This document shows, in pieces, positions 1 to 5,987 of a stretch of DNA of 5,987 nt (within the stretch, counting starts at the first letter, position 1; the number at the start of each line of letters is the position of its first letter). The position numbers were made by a program, and so were the translations under genes. Under the pieces are notes generated by a model. That model saw nothing but the letters and a program-made list of their open reading frames with translations. It searched no databases and was not told the DNA's origin. Where the stretch lies: assembly GCA_003694825.1 (NCBI GenBank), contig RFJS01000170.1, positions 1 to 5,987 on the forward strand, read 5' to 3'. This DNA is from Verrucomicrobiota bacterium. Lineage in GTDB: Bacteria > Verrucomicrobiota > Verrucomicrobiia > Opitutales > Opitutaceae.

Positions 1-737
1 ACACCGAGGTGAGAGCCGTCGCCGACGCGCCAGGCGGTGCCTTTGCTTTCGATGGTGCGGATCTCGGTCTCGGGATCGAAGGCCATCGTGTAGCGGCGGC
101 GGGCGGGACGGATGTCGCCGCGACGGAAGAGGGCGGCGGCGAGGAGCATGTTGGCCATCTTCGTGGAGTGGTGGGCCTGCTCGAAAAAGCCGGTGAAGTG
201 ATCGGCGTCGTCGGTGTCGTAGGCGAACATCCAGATGCCGTCCCAATCCTGGAGGGCGCCGTAGGCGGCGGCGAGCAGGGGCGCTTCGGCGGAGTAGGTG
301 TTGGGCGCGGGGTGCTGGTATTCGGTGACGGTGTGGGGTTTGCCGCGCACGCGCTGGCGGGCGATCGAGGCGATCGTCGAGCCGAGCGGGTCGTTGACCA
401 TGGAGACGTTCTCCACGATCCAGTCGACGGGATCCCACGGGTTGTTGGGAAACATCGGGTGGCGCCAGTAGGCATGCGAGTCGACGACATCGAGCTGCGC
501 CTGGATGTTGGGCGGGCTGTTGGCGATGATCGTGCCGAAGACAATGCCGCGGTAGCCGATCGTGTCCTTGATGTGGCGATACATCGTCGTCCAGTAGTCG
601 ATCTCGCGGTCGCGCAGGAAGCGGACCCAATCGCGGCGGGCGTCGGCGGTATCGCCGCCGGAGGTGGGGGCGTAGGCGATGGAGGGGATATTGCCCGCTT
701 CGAGGGTGACGCCCTCGGGGAGGCCGCCGATCTCGCC

Positions 738-1175
738 GCCTTCGTGCCAGTGGACATCGGCGAGCCAGACGGTGACGAGCTGGTTGCCGAAGCCGCCGAA
801 GTTCAGCCGGGCGTTGGATTCGTCGACGGCGGCTTCGAAGGTGATGGTGAAGTGCTGCCACTCGGTCGTGAGGGCCGGACTCATCGAGGGGCCGAGGGCG
901 GCCCAGTCGGTATGGGCGCGCTGGATGCCGGCGTAGATCGTGATCGGTTTGCTGGCCCTGGCGTAGAAGCTGATCGTGTAGAGGCGGCCGGCGGTGAGGG
1001 ACTTGCCGGACTGGTTGATCTGCACATGCCAGTTGGCGCTGCCGGGGGCGGTGACCTGCACCTTGAGGGCGGCCTGGCCGTTGAAGTCGGCGGGGGTGGT
1101 GGCGGTGGCCTGGGCGCCGCTGTGCCGCCCGATATTCCAGCCGATCGTGCCCGCGGCGAAGTCGCCGTTGTCGAG
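738..1175 (-). other. CBM4/9-like carbohydrate-binding module inside the hydrolase
   Basis: Residues about 283-428 of the hydrolase start with LDNGDFAAGTIGWN, the usual opening of a CBM4/9/16/22-type jelly roll, and go on through ALKVQV, NWHVQI, YTISFYARA, WQHFTITFEA and VTVWLADVHW, the alternating beta-strand pattern of that superfamily. It sits between acid/base E226 and nucleophile E567, so it is an insertion within the barrel, not a terminal appendage. It would bind glycan close to the active site. Exact boundaries are approximate. Confidence 0.75.
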
Positions 1176-1493
1176 CTTGTTGGGGCCGAGAGGGTCGATG
1201 CGGTGCCCCCAGGCGGCAAGCAGCTCGGCGGTGGAGGCGTAGCGGGCTTGCAGCCAGGTGTTACAGCGGGCGTTCAACTCGTTGCGGAACACGGCGGGCA
1301 TGGTGTCGAGCAGGCCGCTGAACCAGTTCTGGAGGAGCCCGTTTTCGTTGTTGATCTCGACGAAGGCGACGGCGGGATCGTCGGCGAGGCGCAGGCCGGT
1401 GTAGGGGTTGACCGAGCCGAGGAGGTTGGTGGCGTGCTCCTTCTGCAGTTCGACCATGTGGTCGTCGAAAAAGCTCAAGACATGGGTGTCCTT

Positions 1494-1496
1494 TCA
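1494..1496 (-). other. In-frame TGA stop splitting the glycoside hydrolase
   Basis: The minus-strand codon after residues ELAQLD is TGA, and the next codons read KDTHVLSFFDDHM in the same frame. Family sequence resumes without a gap, so one codon is at fault. Other tryptophans in the gene use TGG and xylB ends in TGA, which argues against a changed genetic code. I see no evidence for selenocysteine: the site lies in a loop far from both catalytic glutamates. Confidence 0.9.
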
Positions 1497-2097
1497 ATCG
1501 AGCTGGGCGAGCTCGGGCGGAAAGCCGTCGGCGACCTTGAAGGCGCGGGAAACGAGCAGGTTGATATTGGAATAGATGCCATGCGACTTGAGCGCGGCGA
1601 TGAAGGCGTGCAGCTCATCGAGCCGCTGGGGGGAGATGGTGCGGCTGTTGCCGGTAGTGTAATCGAGGAGCGGGTGGGCGATCCATGGGGCTTCCATGTG
1701 GTGGAAACGCACGGAGTTGACGCCAAACTTCGCGAGGCGCGCCGCGACTTTTTCCGCCGTGGCGCGGTCGCGGAAGATGTTTTCAGCCCCGATGTTGACG
1801 CCTAGGAAGCGGATGCGCCGGCCGCCGACTTCGAAATGGCCCTCGGGCGTGACGCTCACCCAGCCCTCGGCGCCGGCGGGGGTGGGTTGCCAGCCCGCGA
1901 GACTCGTGATCGTGGGGGAGGCATCATCCCACGGCAGGACGAAGGGCTTGAGGTCGGCGACGGCGCTCGCGGTCGGAACGGTCGTGAGAAGTATCGAGAG
2001 AATTGCTGGGCGCAGGTGCATGGCGTGGTGGATACGGGGGAGAAGGGTTTCCGGGGCGTGCGGGAGCGTGGCGGCTGGGATCCTTTAGCGTGTGTCG

Positions 2098-2134
2098 AAA
2101 AAACCCGAAGCCGATCGCGGGTGGCGATTTCGGC
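2098..2134 (-). terminator. Terminator-like hairpin in the hydrolase leader
   Basis: On the minus strand, GCCGA-AA-TCGC (2134-2124) pairs with GCGATCGGC (2118-2110) around a 5-nt loop, giving 9 base pairs with an AA bulge. It is followed by TTCGGG and then six Ts (2103-2098). It lies 77 bp or more upstream of the hydrolase ATG, so it could act as an attenuator or stop stray antisense transcription. The 6-nt gap before the T-run weakens the call. Confidence 0.3.
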
Positions 2135-2227
2135 TGCCGGGCCGAGGGTGGTTCGACCCGTCTTTAATGCCGGGGTGCCGCCGAAGAAGGGAAGCCCGTG
2201 GTCATCCGAATCGTTTGAGACTGCCGG

Positions 2228-2298
2228 CGGCGAAAAGGGGTCCCGGGCGAACGCTTGAGCAGCGTCGCGGCGAAAGCGGTTTGCCGCGGGCGGCGAAA
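2228..2298. repeat. Three direct CGGCGAAA copies plus imperfect inverted repeat
   Basis: CGGCGAAA occurs at 2228-2235, 2268-2275 and 2291-2298, all on the plus strand, 40 to 110 bp upstream of the xylB ATG. The middle copy is the left arm of an inverted repeat: CGCGGC-G-AAA (2266-2275) against TTTGCCGCG (2280-2288), 9 pairs with one bulged G and a 4-nt centre. A second small inverted repeat, ACGCT-TGAGC-AGCGT, lies just before it (2251-2265). The position suits operators for a sugar-responsive regulator, but short GC-rich repeats are common in such DNA and the regulator is not in the window. Confidence 0.35.
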
Positions 2299-2337
2299 TC
2301 GCGCCACGATCGGCGATCTCCAAACCCCGTCACATTC

Positions 2338-3873
2338 ATGAGCTTGTTTGTCGGCATCGATTCCGGGACACAGTCCACCAAGGCTGTCCTGTGTGATACA
2401 AAAAAGGGCAAGGTCGTCGCGGAGTCCCGCGCGCCTCACCATCTCATCGAGGGCCTGCCCGTCGGCCACATGGAGCAGCATCCGCAGGAGTGGGCGGCGG
2501 CGCTGGACCAGACGATCCTCGAAGTGCTCTCGAAGGTAAGCGCCCGTGACCGCCGAAGGGTCAAGGGCATCGGCATTTCCGGGCAGCAGCACGGATTCGT
2601 GCCGCTGGATGCCGACGGCGAGGTCATCCGCCCGGCCAAGCTCTGGTGCGACACGAGCACGGTGAAGGAATGCGCCTATCTCACCCGCAAGCTTGGGGGC
2701 GAGAAGGCCGTGATCCGCAAGACCGGGCTGCCCTTTCTTCCCGGCTTCACGGCCGGCAAGATTCTCTGGCTCAAGCGCCACGAGCGCCACAACTACAAGC
2801 GCCTCCGGCATGTCCTGCTGCCTCACGACTATCTGAATTTCCACCTTACCGGGAATTATTTCATGGAGTATGGCGACGCCTCGGGCACGGCCCTGATGGA
2901 CGTGCGCAAGCGCACCTGGTCGAACGCGGTGATCGAGGCGATCGACAAAAACCTCGCCGACTGGCTGCCGCCACTCTCGCCATCGGACAAACCGGCCGGC
3001 ACACTGCGGCCGGAGATCGCGGAAAAATACGGCCTCTCCACCGACGTCGTCGTCAGCGCGGGCGGTGGTGACAACATGATGGGGGCGATTGGCACGGGCA
3101 ATGTCCGCCCGGGCGTGGTGACCGCGAGCTTTGGCACCAGCGGCACGATCTACGCCTATGCGGCGAAGCCGGTGGTCGATCCGCGCGGCGAGATCGCCGC
3201 CTTCTGCTCGTCGACGGGTGGCTGGCTGCCGCTGCTGTGCACGATGAATGTCACGACCGTCACCGAGCAGATTCGCGGGCTCTTCGATCAGGACCATGCG
3301 GCGCTCGATGCCGCAGTCGCCTCGGCCCCGGCCGGGGCGGGCGGGCTCGTGCTGCTGCCGTATCTGGCGGGCGAGCGCACGCCGAACGTCCCGGATGGTT
3401 CCGGCGTGTTCGTGGGGCTCAACCAGAAGACCTTCAACCGCGCCTACATGGCCCGCGCGGCGATGGAGGGAGTCACCCTCGGGATGAACTACGGGTTGCG
3501 GCGGCTGGCCACGCTCGGGGTGAAGGCGAAGGAGATCCGCGTCACCGGTGGCGGGGCGCGTTCGGGCGTGTGGCGGCAGATCATGGCCGATGTCTTCGGG
3601 GTGCCGGTCGTGGGCATGGTCGAGGACGAGGGCGCGGCGCTGGGCGGCGCGCTGCAGGCGGCCTGGTGCGTGGCCCGGCTCGAGGGCAACCGCCGGGCGA
3701 AGATCACCGACTTCACCGACGGCGCGGTGCAGCTCAAGGAGTCCACCCGCTGCCTGCCCAACCCGGCCAATGTCGAGCGCTACCGCGAGCTGCAGTCCCT
3801 GCAGGATCGCATCAGCGAAGTCATGCGCCCGGTCTTCCCGCGGCAGCGGGAGCTGGCGAACCGGTTGAGCTGA
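2338..3873 (+). CDS. xylB: Xylulokinase, FGGY carbohydrate kinase family
   Basis: The 511-residue product phosphorylates D-xylulose with ATP to D-xylulose 5-phosphate in the cytoplasm, feeding the pentose phosphate pathway. The start at ATG 2338 puts the family N-terminal motif LFVGIDSGTQSTK at residues 3-15, with D8 of the phosphate-binding loop. Further family features are GHMEQHPQEW (43-52), ISGQQHG (80-86, with H85 where other XylBs have a substrate-contacting His), LPHDYLNFHLTG (161-172), AGGGDNMMGAIGTG (241-254) with catalytic base D245, the second ATP loop ASFGTSGT (263-270), TGGGARSGVWRQIMAD (403-418) and the C-terminal EGAALGGALQAAW (431-443). Length is normal for XylB, and both FGGY domains are complete. 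No Shine-Dalgarno sequence is visible before the start. The specificity call over other FGGY kinases rests on overall resemblance and context; substrate is not proven. The symporter gene follows 237 bp downstream on the same strand. Confidence 0.93.
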   Translation: MSLFVGIDSGTQSTKAVLCDTKKGKVVAESRAPHHLIEGLPVGHMEQHPQEWAAALDQTILEVLSKVSARDRRRVKGIGISGQQHGFVPLDADGEVIRPAKLWCDTSTVKECAYLTRKLGGEKAVIRKTGLPFLPGFTAGKILWLKRHERHNYKRLRHVLLPHDYLNFHLTGNYFMEYGDASGTALMDVRKRTWSNAVIEAIDKNLADWLPPLSPSDKPAGTLRPEIAEKYGLSTDVVVSAGGGDNMMGAIGTGNVRPGVVTASFGTSGTIYAYAAKPVVDPRGEIAAFCSSTGGWLPLLCTMNVTTVTEQIRGLFDQDHAALDAAVASAPAGAGGLVLLPYLAGERTPNVPDGSGVFVGLNQKTFNRAYMARAAMEGVTLGMNYGLRRLATLGVKAKEIRVTGGGARSGVWRQIMADVFGVPVVGMVEDEGAALGGALQAAWCVARLEGNRRAKITDFTDGAVQLKESTRCLPNPANVERYRELQSLQDRISEVMRPVFPRQRELANRLS

Positions 3874-3901
3874 TCGCGCGGGTGGCTGCCGGCGGCTCGG
3901 G

Positions 3902-3939
3902 GCGGCGGCGCGTTGTTTTCGCGTGTGGCGTGCCGCCGC
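3902..3939 (+). repeat. GC-rich inverted repeat after xylB
   Basis: GCGGCGGC (3902-3909) pairs perfectly with GCCGCCGC (3932-3939) across a 22-nt loop, 29 bp after the xylB stop. No T-run follows, so it is not a standard intrinsic terminator. It could stabilise the xylB mRNA 3' end or simply reflect GCC/GGC-rich composition. Confidence 0.35.
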
Positions 3940-3977
3940 TCAGGCTGGATCCTGCGCCGCGGGAACCCCGTGGCGTC

Positions 3978-3987
3978 CGACCGGTCG
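3978..3987. promoter_or_regulatory. Perfect palindrome CGACCGGTCG, possible operator
   Basis: A 10-bp perfect dyad lies 123 bp upstream of the symporter ATG. It could be an operator for a dimeric regulator, but a single 10-bp palindrome in GC-rich DNA is weak evidence. Confidence 0.18.
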
Positions 3988-4043
3988 CAAGCTCAATAGT
4001 TTAAGGCGGTGGTTCGTTGCGGGGGTGTGGGCCGCTTCGCATC

Positions 4044-4073
4044 TTCCGCGCGTGCCCTGCCTTGAAATAAACA
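4044..4073 (+). promoter_or_regulatory. Weak candidate promoter for the symporter
   Basis: The only A/T-rich stretch in the gap (4062-4080) contains TAAACA (4068-4073), a passable -10 element, with TTCCGC (4044-4049) 18 bp upstream as a poor -35. A start near 4080 would give a leader of about 30 nt consisting largely of the hairpin at 4088-4102. This rests on composition and position only. Confidence 0.22.
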
Positions 4074-4087
4074 AAAGCAACCCATCC

Positions 4088-4102
4088 GCACCCATCGGGT
4101 GC
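4088..4102 (+). promoter_or_regulatory. Hairpin immediately upstream of the symporter start
   Basis: GCACCC-ATC-GGGTGC forms a perfect 6-bp stem with a 3-nt loop, ending 8 nt before the ATG at 4111, where a ribosome binding site would lie. The right arm plus TT (4097-4104) can alternatively pair with AAGC-A-ACCC just upstream (about 4075-4083), giving two mutually exclusive folds. No Shine-Dalgarno sequence is present. It may affect ribosome access, or may be chance. Confidence 0.4.
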
Positions 4103-4110
4103 TTCTGTCC

Positions 4111-5987
4111 ATGAGCTGGCTCGACTGGTCGATCATCGTTGGCTTTTTCGTCGTCCTCGGCGTGATCTGCGTCTCCACCAACCGGATCACGCGGTCCGTG
4201 GCGGGGTTTCTCTCGTCGGAGCGGTGCGCCGGACGCTACCTGCTGACCATTGCGCAGAGCATGGCCTTCTGTTCGGCCATCGGGATCATCGGTTCCTACG
4301 AGGCGTATTATCGCAACGGTATCGGCGGCGTGTGGTGGGGCATGCTCATGATGCCTGTCGGCGTCATCATCGCCCTCACCGGGTGGGTGAGCTACCGCTA
4401 CCGCGAGACGCGTGCGCTGACCATGGCGCAGTTTCTGGAGATGCGCTACAGCCGGCGCTTCCGCATCTTCGCGGGCATCGTGGCCTTTTTCTCGGGCATG
4501 CTCAACTGCGCGGTGTTTCCGATGGTGACGGCCCGGTTCGTCATCTACTTCTTCGGCCTGCCGGAGCATTACGAACTCTTCGGGCTGACGCTGCCGACCT
4601 ACCACACCGCCATGTTCGTGCTCGTCGGGCTCGGCGTGACCATGGCCATCGCCGGCGGGCAGATCACGATCATGGTCACCGATTTCTTTCAGGGGGTGAT
4701 CACCAGCGTGGCCTTTCTCGCCGTGCTCTGGTTTGCCGCGACGCATTTCGGGTGGGACATGATCATGGATACGCTCATGGCCTCCGAGACCATCGACGTG
4801 GCCGCGCATCCGGACATGGTCGAGCGGCTGCACCGCGTGCAGGGCGTCTCGATGATGAACCCGTTCAAGCAGGCCGGGCTGCCGGACTTCGGGGTGCCGT
4901 ATTTTATCATGATGGCCATCCTGCTCTTCGCCAAGCAGGGCATCTGGCAGGGCGGGGCCGGCTACATGACGGCGGCCCGCACGCCGCATGAGGCGAAGAT
5001 GGGCAACATCCTCAGCAGCTGGCGCTGGCTCATGATCAACATGGGAACGATCGTCATCGTCATGGCCGCCTACACGCTCGTCTGGAACAGCGCCTTCGCG
5101 GCCGAACAGGCGATCATCCGCGAGCAGGTCGCGGGCATCGAGGACAAGTTTGTCCAATCGCAGGTCTTCGTCCCGATCGTCATCCGCCACATGTTGCCGG
5201 CGGGCCTGCTCGGGCTTTTCGCCGTCTACATGATCGGCGCCTCCATCTCGACCGACGATTCCGCCTACCACTCGTGGGGCTCGATCTTTCTGCAGGACGT
5301 GGTGATGCCCTTCCGCAAGAAACCATTCACGAAGGAGGAGCACATGCGCTACCTGCGCTGGTCGATCGCCGGCATCGGTGCCTTCGCCTTCCTCTTCAGC
5401 TCGATCTGGACGCTGAAGGAGTTCATCAACATGTGGTTCGAGATCACGGGCTCGATCTGGTTCGGCGGCGCGGCCTGCGCGATCATCGGCGGTCTCTACT
5501 GGAGCCGGGGCACGACCGAGGGGGCGTGGGCCGGCCTGCTCACGGGCAGCATTTTCTCGGTCACGGGCATCATCGTGCGGCAGATCTGGCCGGACATGAC
5601 CTTCCCGTGGAACGACCAGATCATCAACGGCGTGCACGTGGCCGTGGCCGCCGTGGTCCTTTCCTTCCTCGTGTATTTCATCGTCTCCCTCGCCACCTGC
5701 CGTGAGCCGGTGAACATGGACAAGCTCCTGCACCGCGGCAAATACGCCATCCAGCGCGACCGCGAGGTGAAGGTGCGGGAAGAGACCCTGGCGACGCGCC
5801 TGCTGCGCAAGATCGGGATCACCCCGGAGTTTTCGCGCTTCGACCGCTTCATCTATTTTGCTGTCGCCTTGTGGACAGCCGGCTGGTCGATCACCTTCAT
5901 CATCGGCACGGCCTACAACCTCGCGCACGATGTCAGTTCGGAGCAGTGGCGTGAGTGGTGGGCCTGGATTCTCGGTATCCAGATCGC
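4111..5987 (+). CDS. Sodium:solute symporter (SSS) family permease, 3' end outside window
   Basis: From ATG 4111 the frame stays open for 625 codons to the window edge. The product is an inner-membrane permease with about 14 hydrophobic segments, near residues 6-23, 44-66, 74-94, 117-149, 163-182, 186-211, 262-286, 306-329, 355-379, 416-434, 444-463, 471-489, 507-529 and 579-602. The segment MIGASISTDDSAYHSWGSIFLQDVV (374-398) matches the SSS TM8 region, where closely spaced Ser/Thr residues (S378, S380, T381, S384) help form the sodium site. Polar helix breaks such as AKQGIWQGGAGY (274-285) also suit the LeuT-like fold. A charged cytoplasmic stretch (about 530-578) precedes the last segment, making it longer than the 450-550 residues of many SSS proteins. 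Downstream position after xylB suggests import of a sugar or sugar derivative, but the substrate cannot be read from the sequence. No Shine-Dalgarno sequence precedes the start; the hairpin at 4088-4102 does. Confidence 0.85.
   Translation, partial: MSWLDWSIIVGFFVVLGVICVSTNRITRSVAGFLSSERCAGRYLLTIAQSMAFCSAIGIIGSYEAYYRNGIGGVWWGMLMMPVGVIIALTGWVSYRYRETRALTMAQFLEMRYSRRFRIFAGIVAFFSGMLNCAVFPMVTARFVIYFFGLPEHYELFGLTLPTYHTAMFVLVGLGVTMAIAGGQITIMVTDFFQGVITSVAFLAVLWFAATHFGWDMIMDTLMASETIDVAAHPDMVERLHRVQGVSMMNPFKQAGLPDFGVPYFIMMAILLFAKQGIWQGGAGYMTAARTPHEAKMGNILSSWRWLMINMGTIVIVMAAYTLVWNSAFAAEQAIIREQVAGIEDKFVQSQVFVPIVIRHMLPAGLLGLFAVYMIGASISTDDSAYHSWGSIFLQDVVMPFRKKPFTKEEHMRYLRWSIAGIGAFAFLFSSIWTLKEFINMWFEITGSIWFGGAACAIIGGLYWSRGTTEGAWAGLLTGSIFSVTGIIVRQIWPDMTFPWNDQIINGVHVAVAAVVLSFLVYFIVSLATCREPVNMDKLLHRGKYAIQRDREVKVREETLATRLLRKIGITPEFSRFDRFIYFAVALWTAGWSITFIIGTAYNLAHDVSSEQWREWWAWILGIQI

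Larger units (their letters stand above)
1..2021 (-). pseudogene. Secreted clan GH-A (cellulase-like) glycoside hydrolase with inserted CBM; interrupted by one in-frame TGA, 3' end outside window
   Basis: Read from ATG at 2021, the first 175 residues carry a signal peptide (R4, hydrophobic 5-15, likely cleavage after A20 or A22), then a FVLPWDD segment (27-33), GRRIRFLGVN (67-76) and VRFHHM (104-109), typical of the early strands of a GH5-like TIM barrel. Codon 176 is TGA. The same frame then stays open for 497 more codons to the window edge and continues the fold: FFDDHM (184-189), NPYTGL (205-210), VEINNENG (221-228) with probable acid/base E226, a CBM4/9-like module (about 283-428), HAYWRHP (516-522) and TVTEYQHPAPN (564-574) with probable nucleophile E567. 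No frame change or missing block is needed. It probably cleaved beta-linked plant polysaccharide outside the cytoplasm; the exact substrate is unknown. It is transcribed divergently from xylB. The simplest reading is a nonsense mutation (for example Trp TGG to TGA) or a sequence error; a restart at ATG 1457 would lack the signal peptide and first strands. Family assignment is from recalled motifs, not a search. Confidence 0.82.
2022..2337. promoter_or_regulatory. Divergent intergenic region between hydrolase and xylB
   Basis: This 316-bp gap separates the two divergent starts and must hold the promoters of both. I find no confident -35/-10 pair; TTTAAT at 2163-2168 is the best -10-like string but has no partner. 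No Shine-Dalgarno sequence precedes either start. It contains a bulged hairpin with a T-run on the minus strand, three CGGCGAAA copies and an imperfect inverted repeat, described separately. The xylB frame is open upstream to a GTG at 2092, but the encoded Arg-rich stretch resembles no kinase N-terminus, so I treat it as noncoding. Confidence 0.6.
3874..4110. other. Intergenic region between xylB and the symporter
   Basis: I see no gene in this 237-bp gap. It holds a GC-rich inverted repeat (3902-3939), a 10-bp palindrome (3978-3987), an A/T-rich patch (4062-4080) and a hairpin just before the next ATG (4088-4102). The gap and the hairpins make it uncertain whether xylB and the symporter share a transcript. 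Confidence 0.6.

Noticed and set aside
1494..1496. TGA read as selenocysteine or tryptophan by recoding
   Set aside because: No selenoprotein is known to me in this family, the site is in a loop away from the active site, other tryptophans use TGG, and xylB uses TGA as its stop.
1261..1497. A short minus-strand frame across the TGA, suggesting a frameshift instead of a nonsense change
   Set aside because: Family motifs on both sides of the TGA lie in the same frame, so no frame change is needed; this frame gives an Arg/Pro-rich peptide without homology that I recognise.
9..1805. A 598-codon open frame on the plus strand, Gly/Val/Asp-rich
   Set aside because: It lies antisense to the hydrolase, whose frame carries recognisable barrel and CBM motifs. 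Its translation is low in complexity with no recognisable domain. Long antisense frames are expected in GC-rich DNA where the sense gene seldom uses codons that give stops on the other strand.
2092..2337. N-terminal extension of xylB from a GTG at 2092
   Set aside because: The 82 extra residues are Arg/Pro/Gly-rich and match no FGGY kinase start; the family N-terminus begins at the ATG at 2338.
2646..4004. Plus-strand frames overlapping xylB (2646-3071 and 3237-4004)
   Set aside because: They are out of frame with xylB, Arg/Gly/Ala-rich, and have no recognisable domain; xylB motifs span the whole region without interruption.
3940..5928. A 662-codon open frame on the minus strand, rich in His, Asp, Arg and Gly
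   Set aside because: It is antisense to the symporter, which has clear membrane segments and SSS motifs. The charged, repetitive product is what results from reading hydrophobic codons on the opposite strand.

Overview
This 6 kb, GC-rich window (roughly two thirds G+C by eye) has the codon use and gene families expected of a Verrucomicrobiota bacterium of the Opitutaceae type, although no phylogenetic marker is present to prove it. It looks like a carbohydrate-utilisation locus: a secreted glycoside hydrolase, a pentulose kinase and a sodium-coupled solute transporter. No RNA genes, mobile elements, CRISPR arrays or integration sites were recognised.

Layout: (1) 2021 down to 1, minus strand: an exported clan GH-A (cellulase-like) glycoside hydrolase with a CBM4/9-like carbohydrate-binding module inserted between the two catalytic glutamates. 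The frame runs off the left edge and is broken by one in-frame TGA at 1494-1496, with clear family sequence in the same frame on both sides, so it is annotated as a pseudogene or interrupted gene. (2) 2022-2337: divergent intergenic region with a bulged hairpin plus six Ts on the minus strand, three copies of CGGCGAAA and an imperfect inverted repeat. (3) 2338-3873, plus strand: complete xylulokinase (xylB, 511 aa). (4) 3874-4110: 237-bp gap with a GC-rich inverted repeat, a perfect palindrome, an A/T-rich patch and a tight hairpin 8 nt before the next start. (5) 4111 to the right edge, plus strand: sodium:solute symporter (SSS) family permease, at least 625 residues and about 14 membrane segments, open at its 3' end.

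Together they suggest a route in which a secreted hydrolase attacks a plant polysaccharide outside the cytoplasm, the symporter imports a released sugar or derivative, and XylB phosphorylates D-xylulose into the pentose phosphate pathway. No xylose isomerase is present in the window, the transporter substrate cannot be read from the sequence, and the hydrolase appears to be broken. The most notable observation is that single-codon interruption. I found no evidence for a wholly new system; the very long reading frames antisense to the hydrolase and symporter are best explained as GC-driven shadows.
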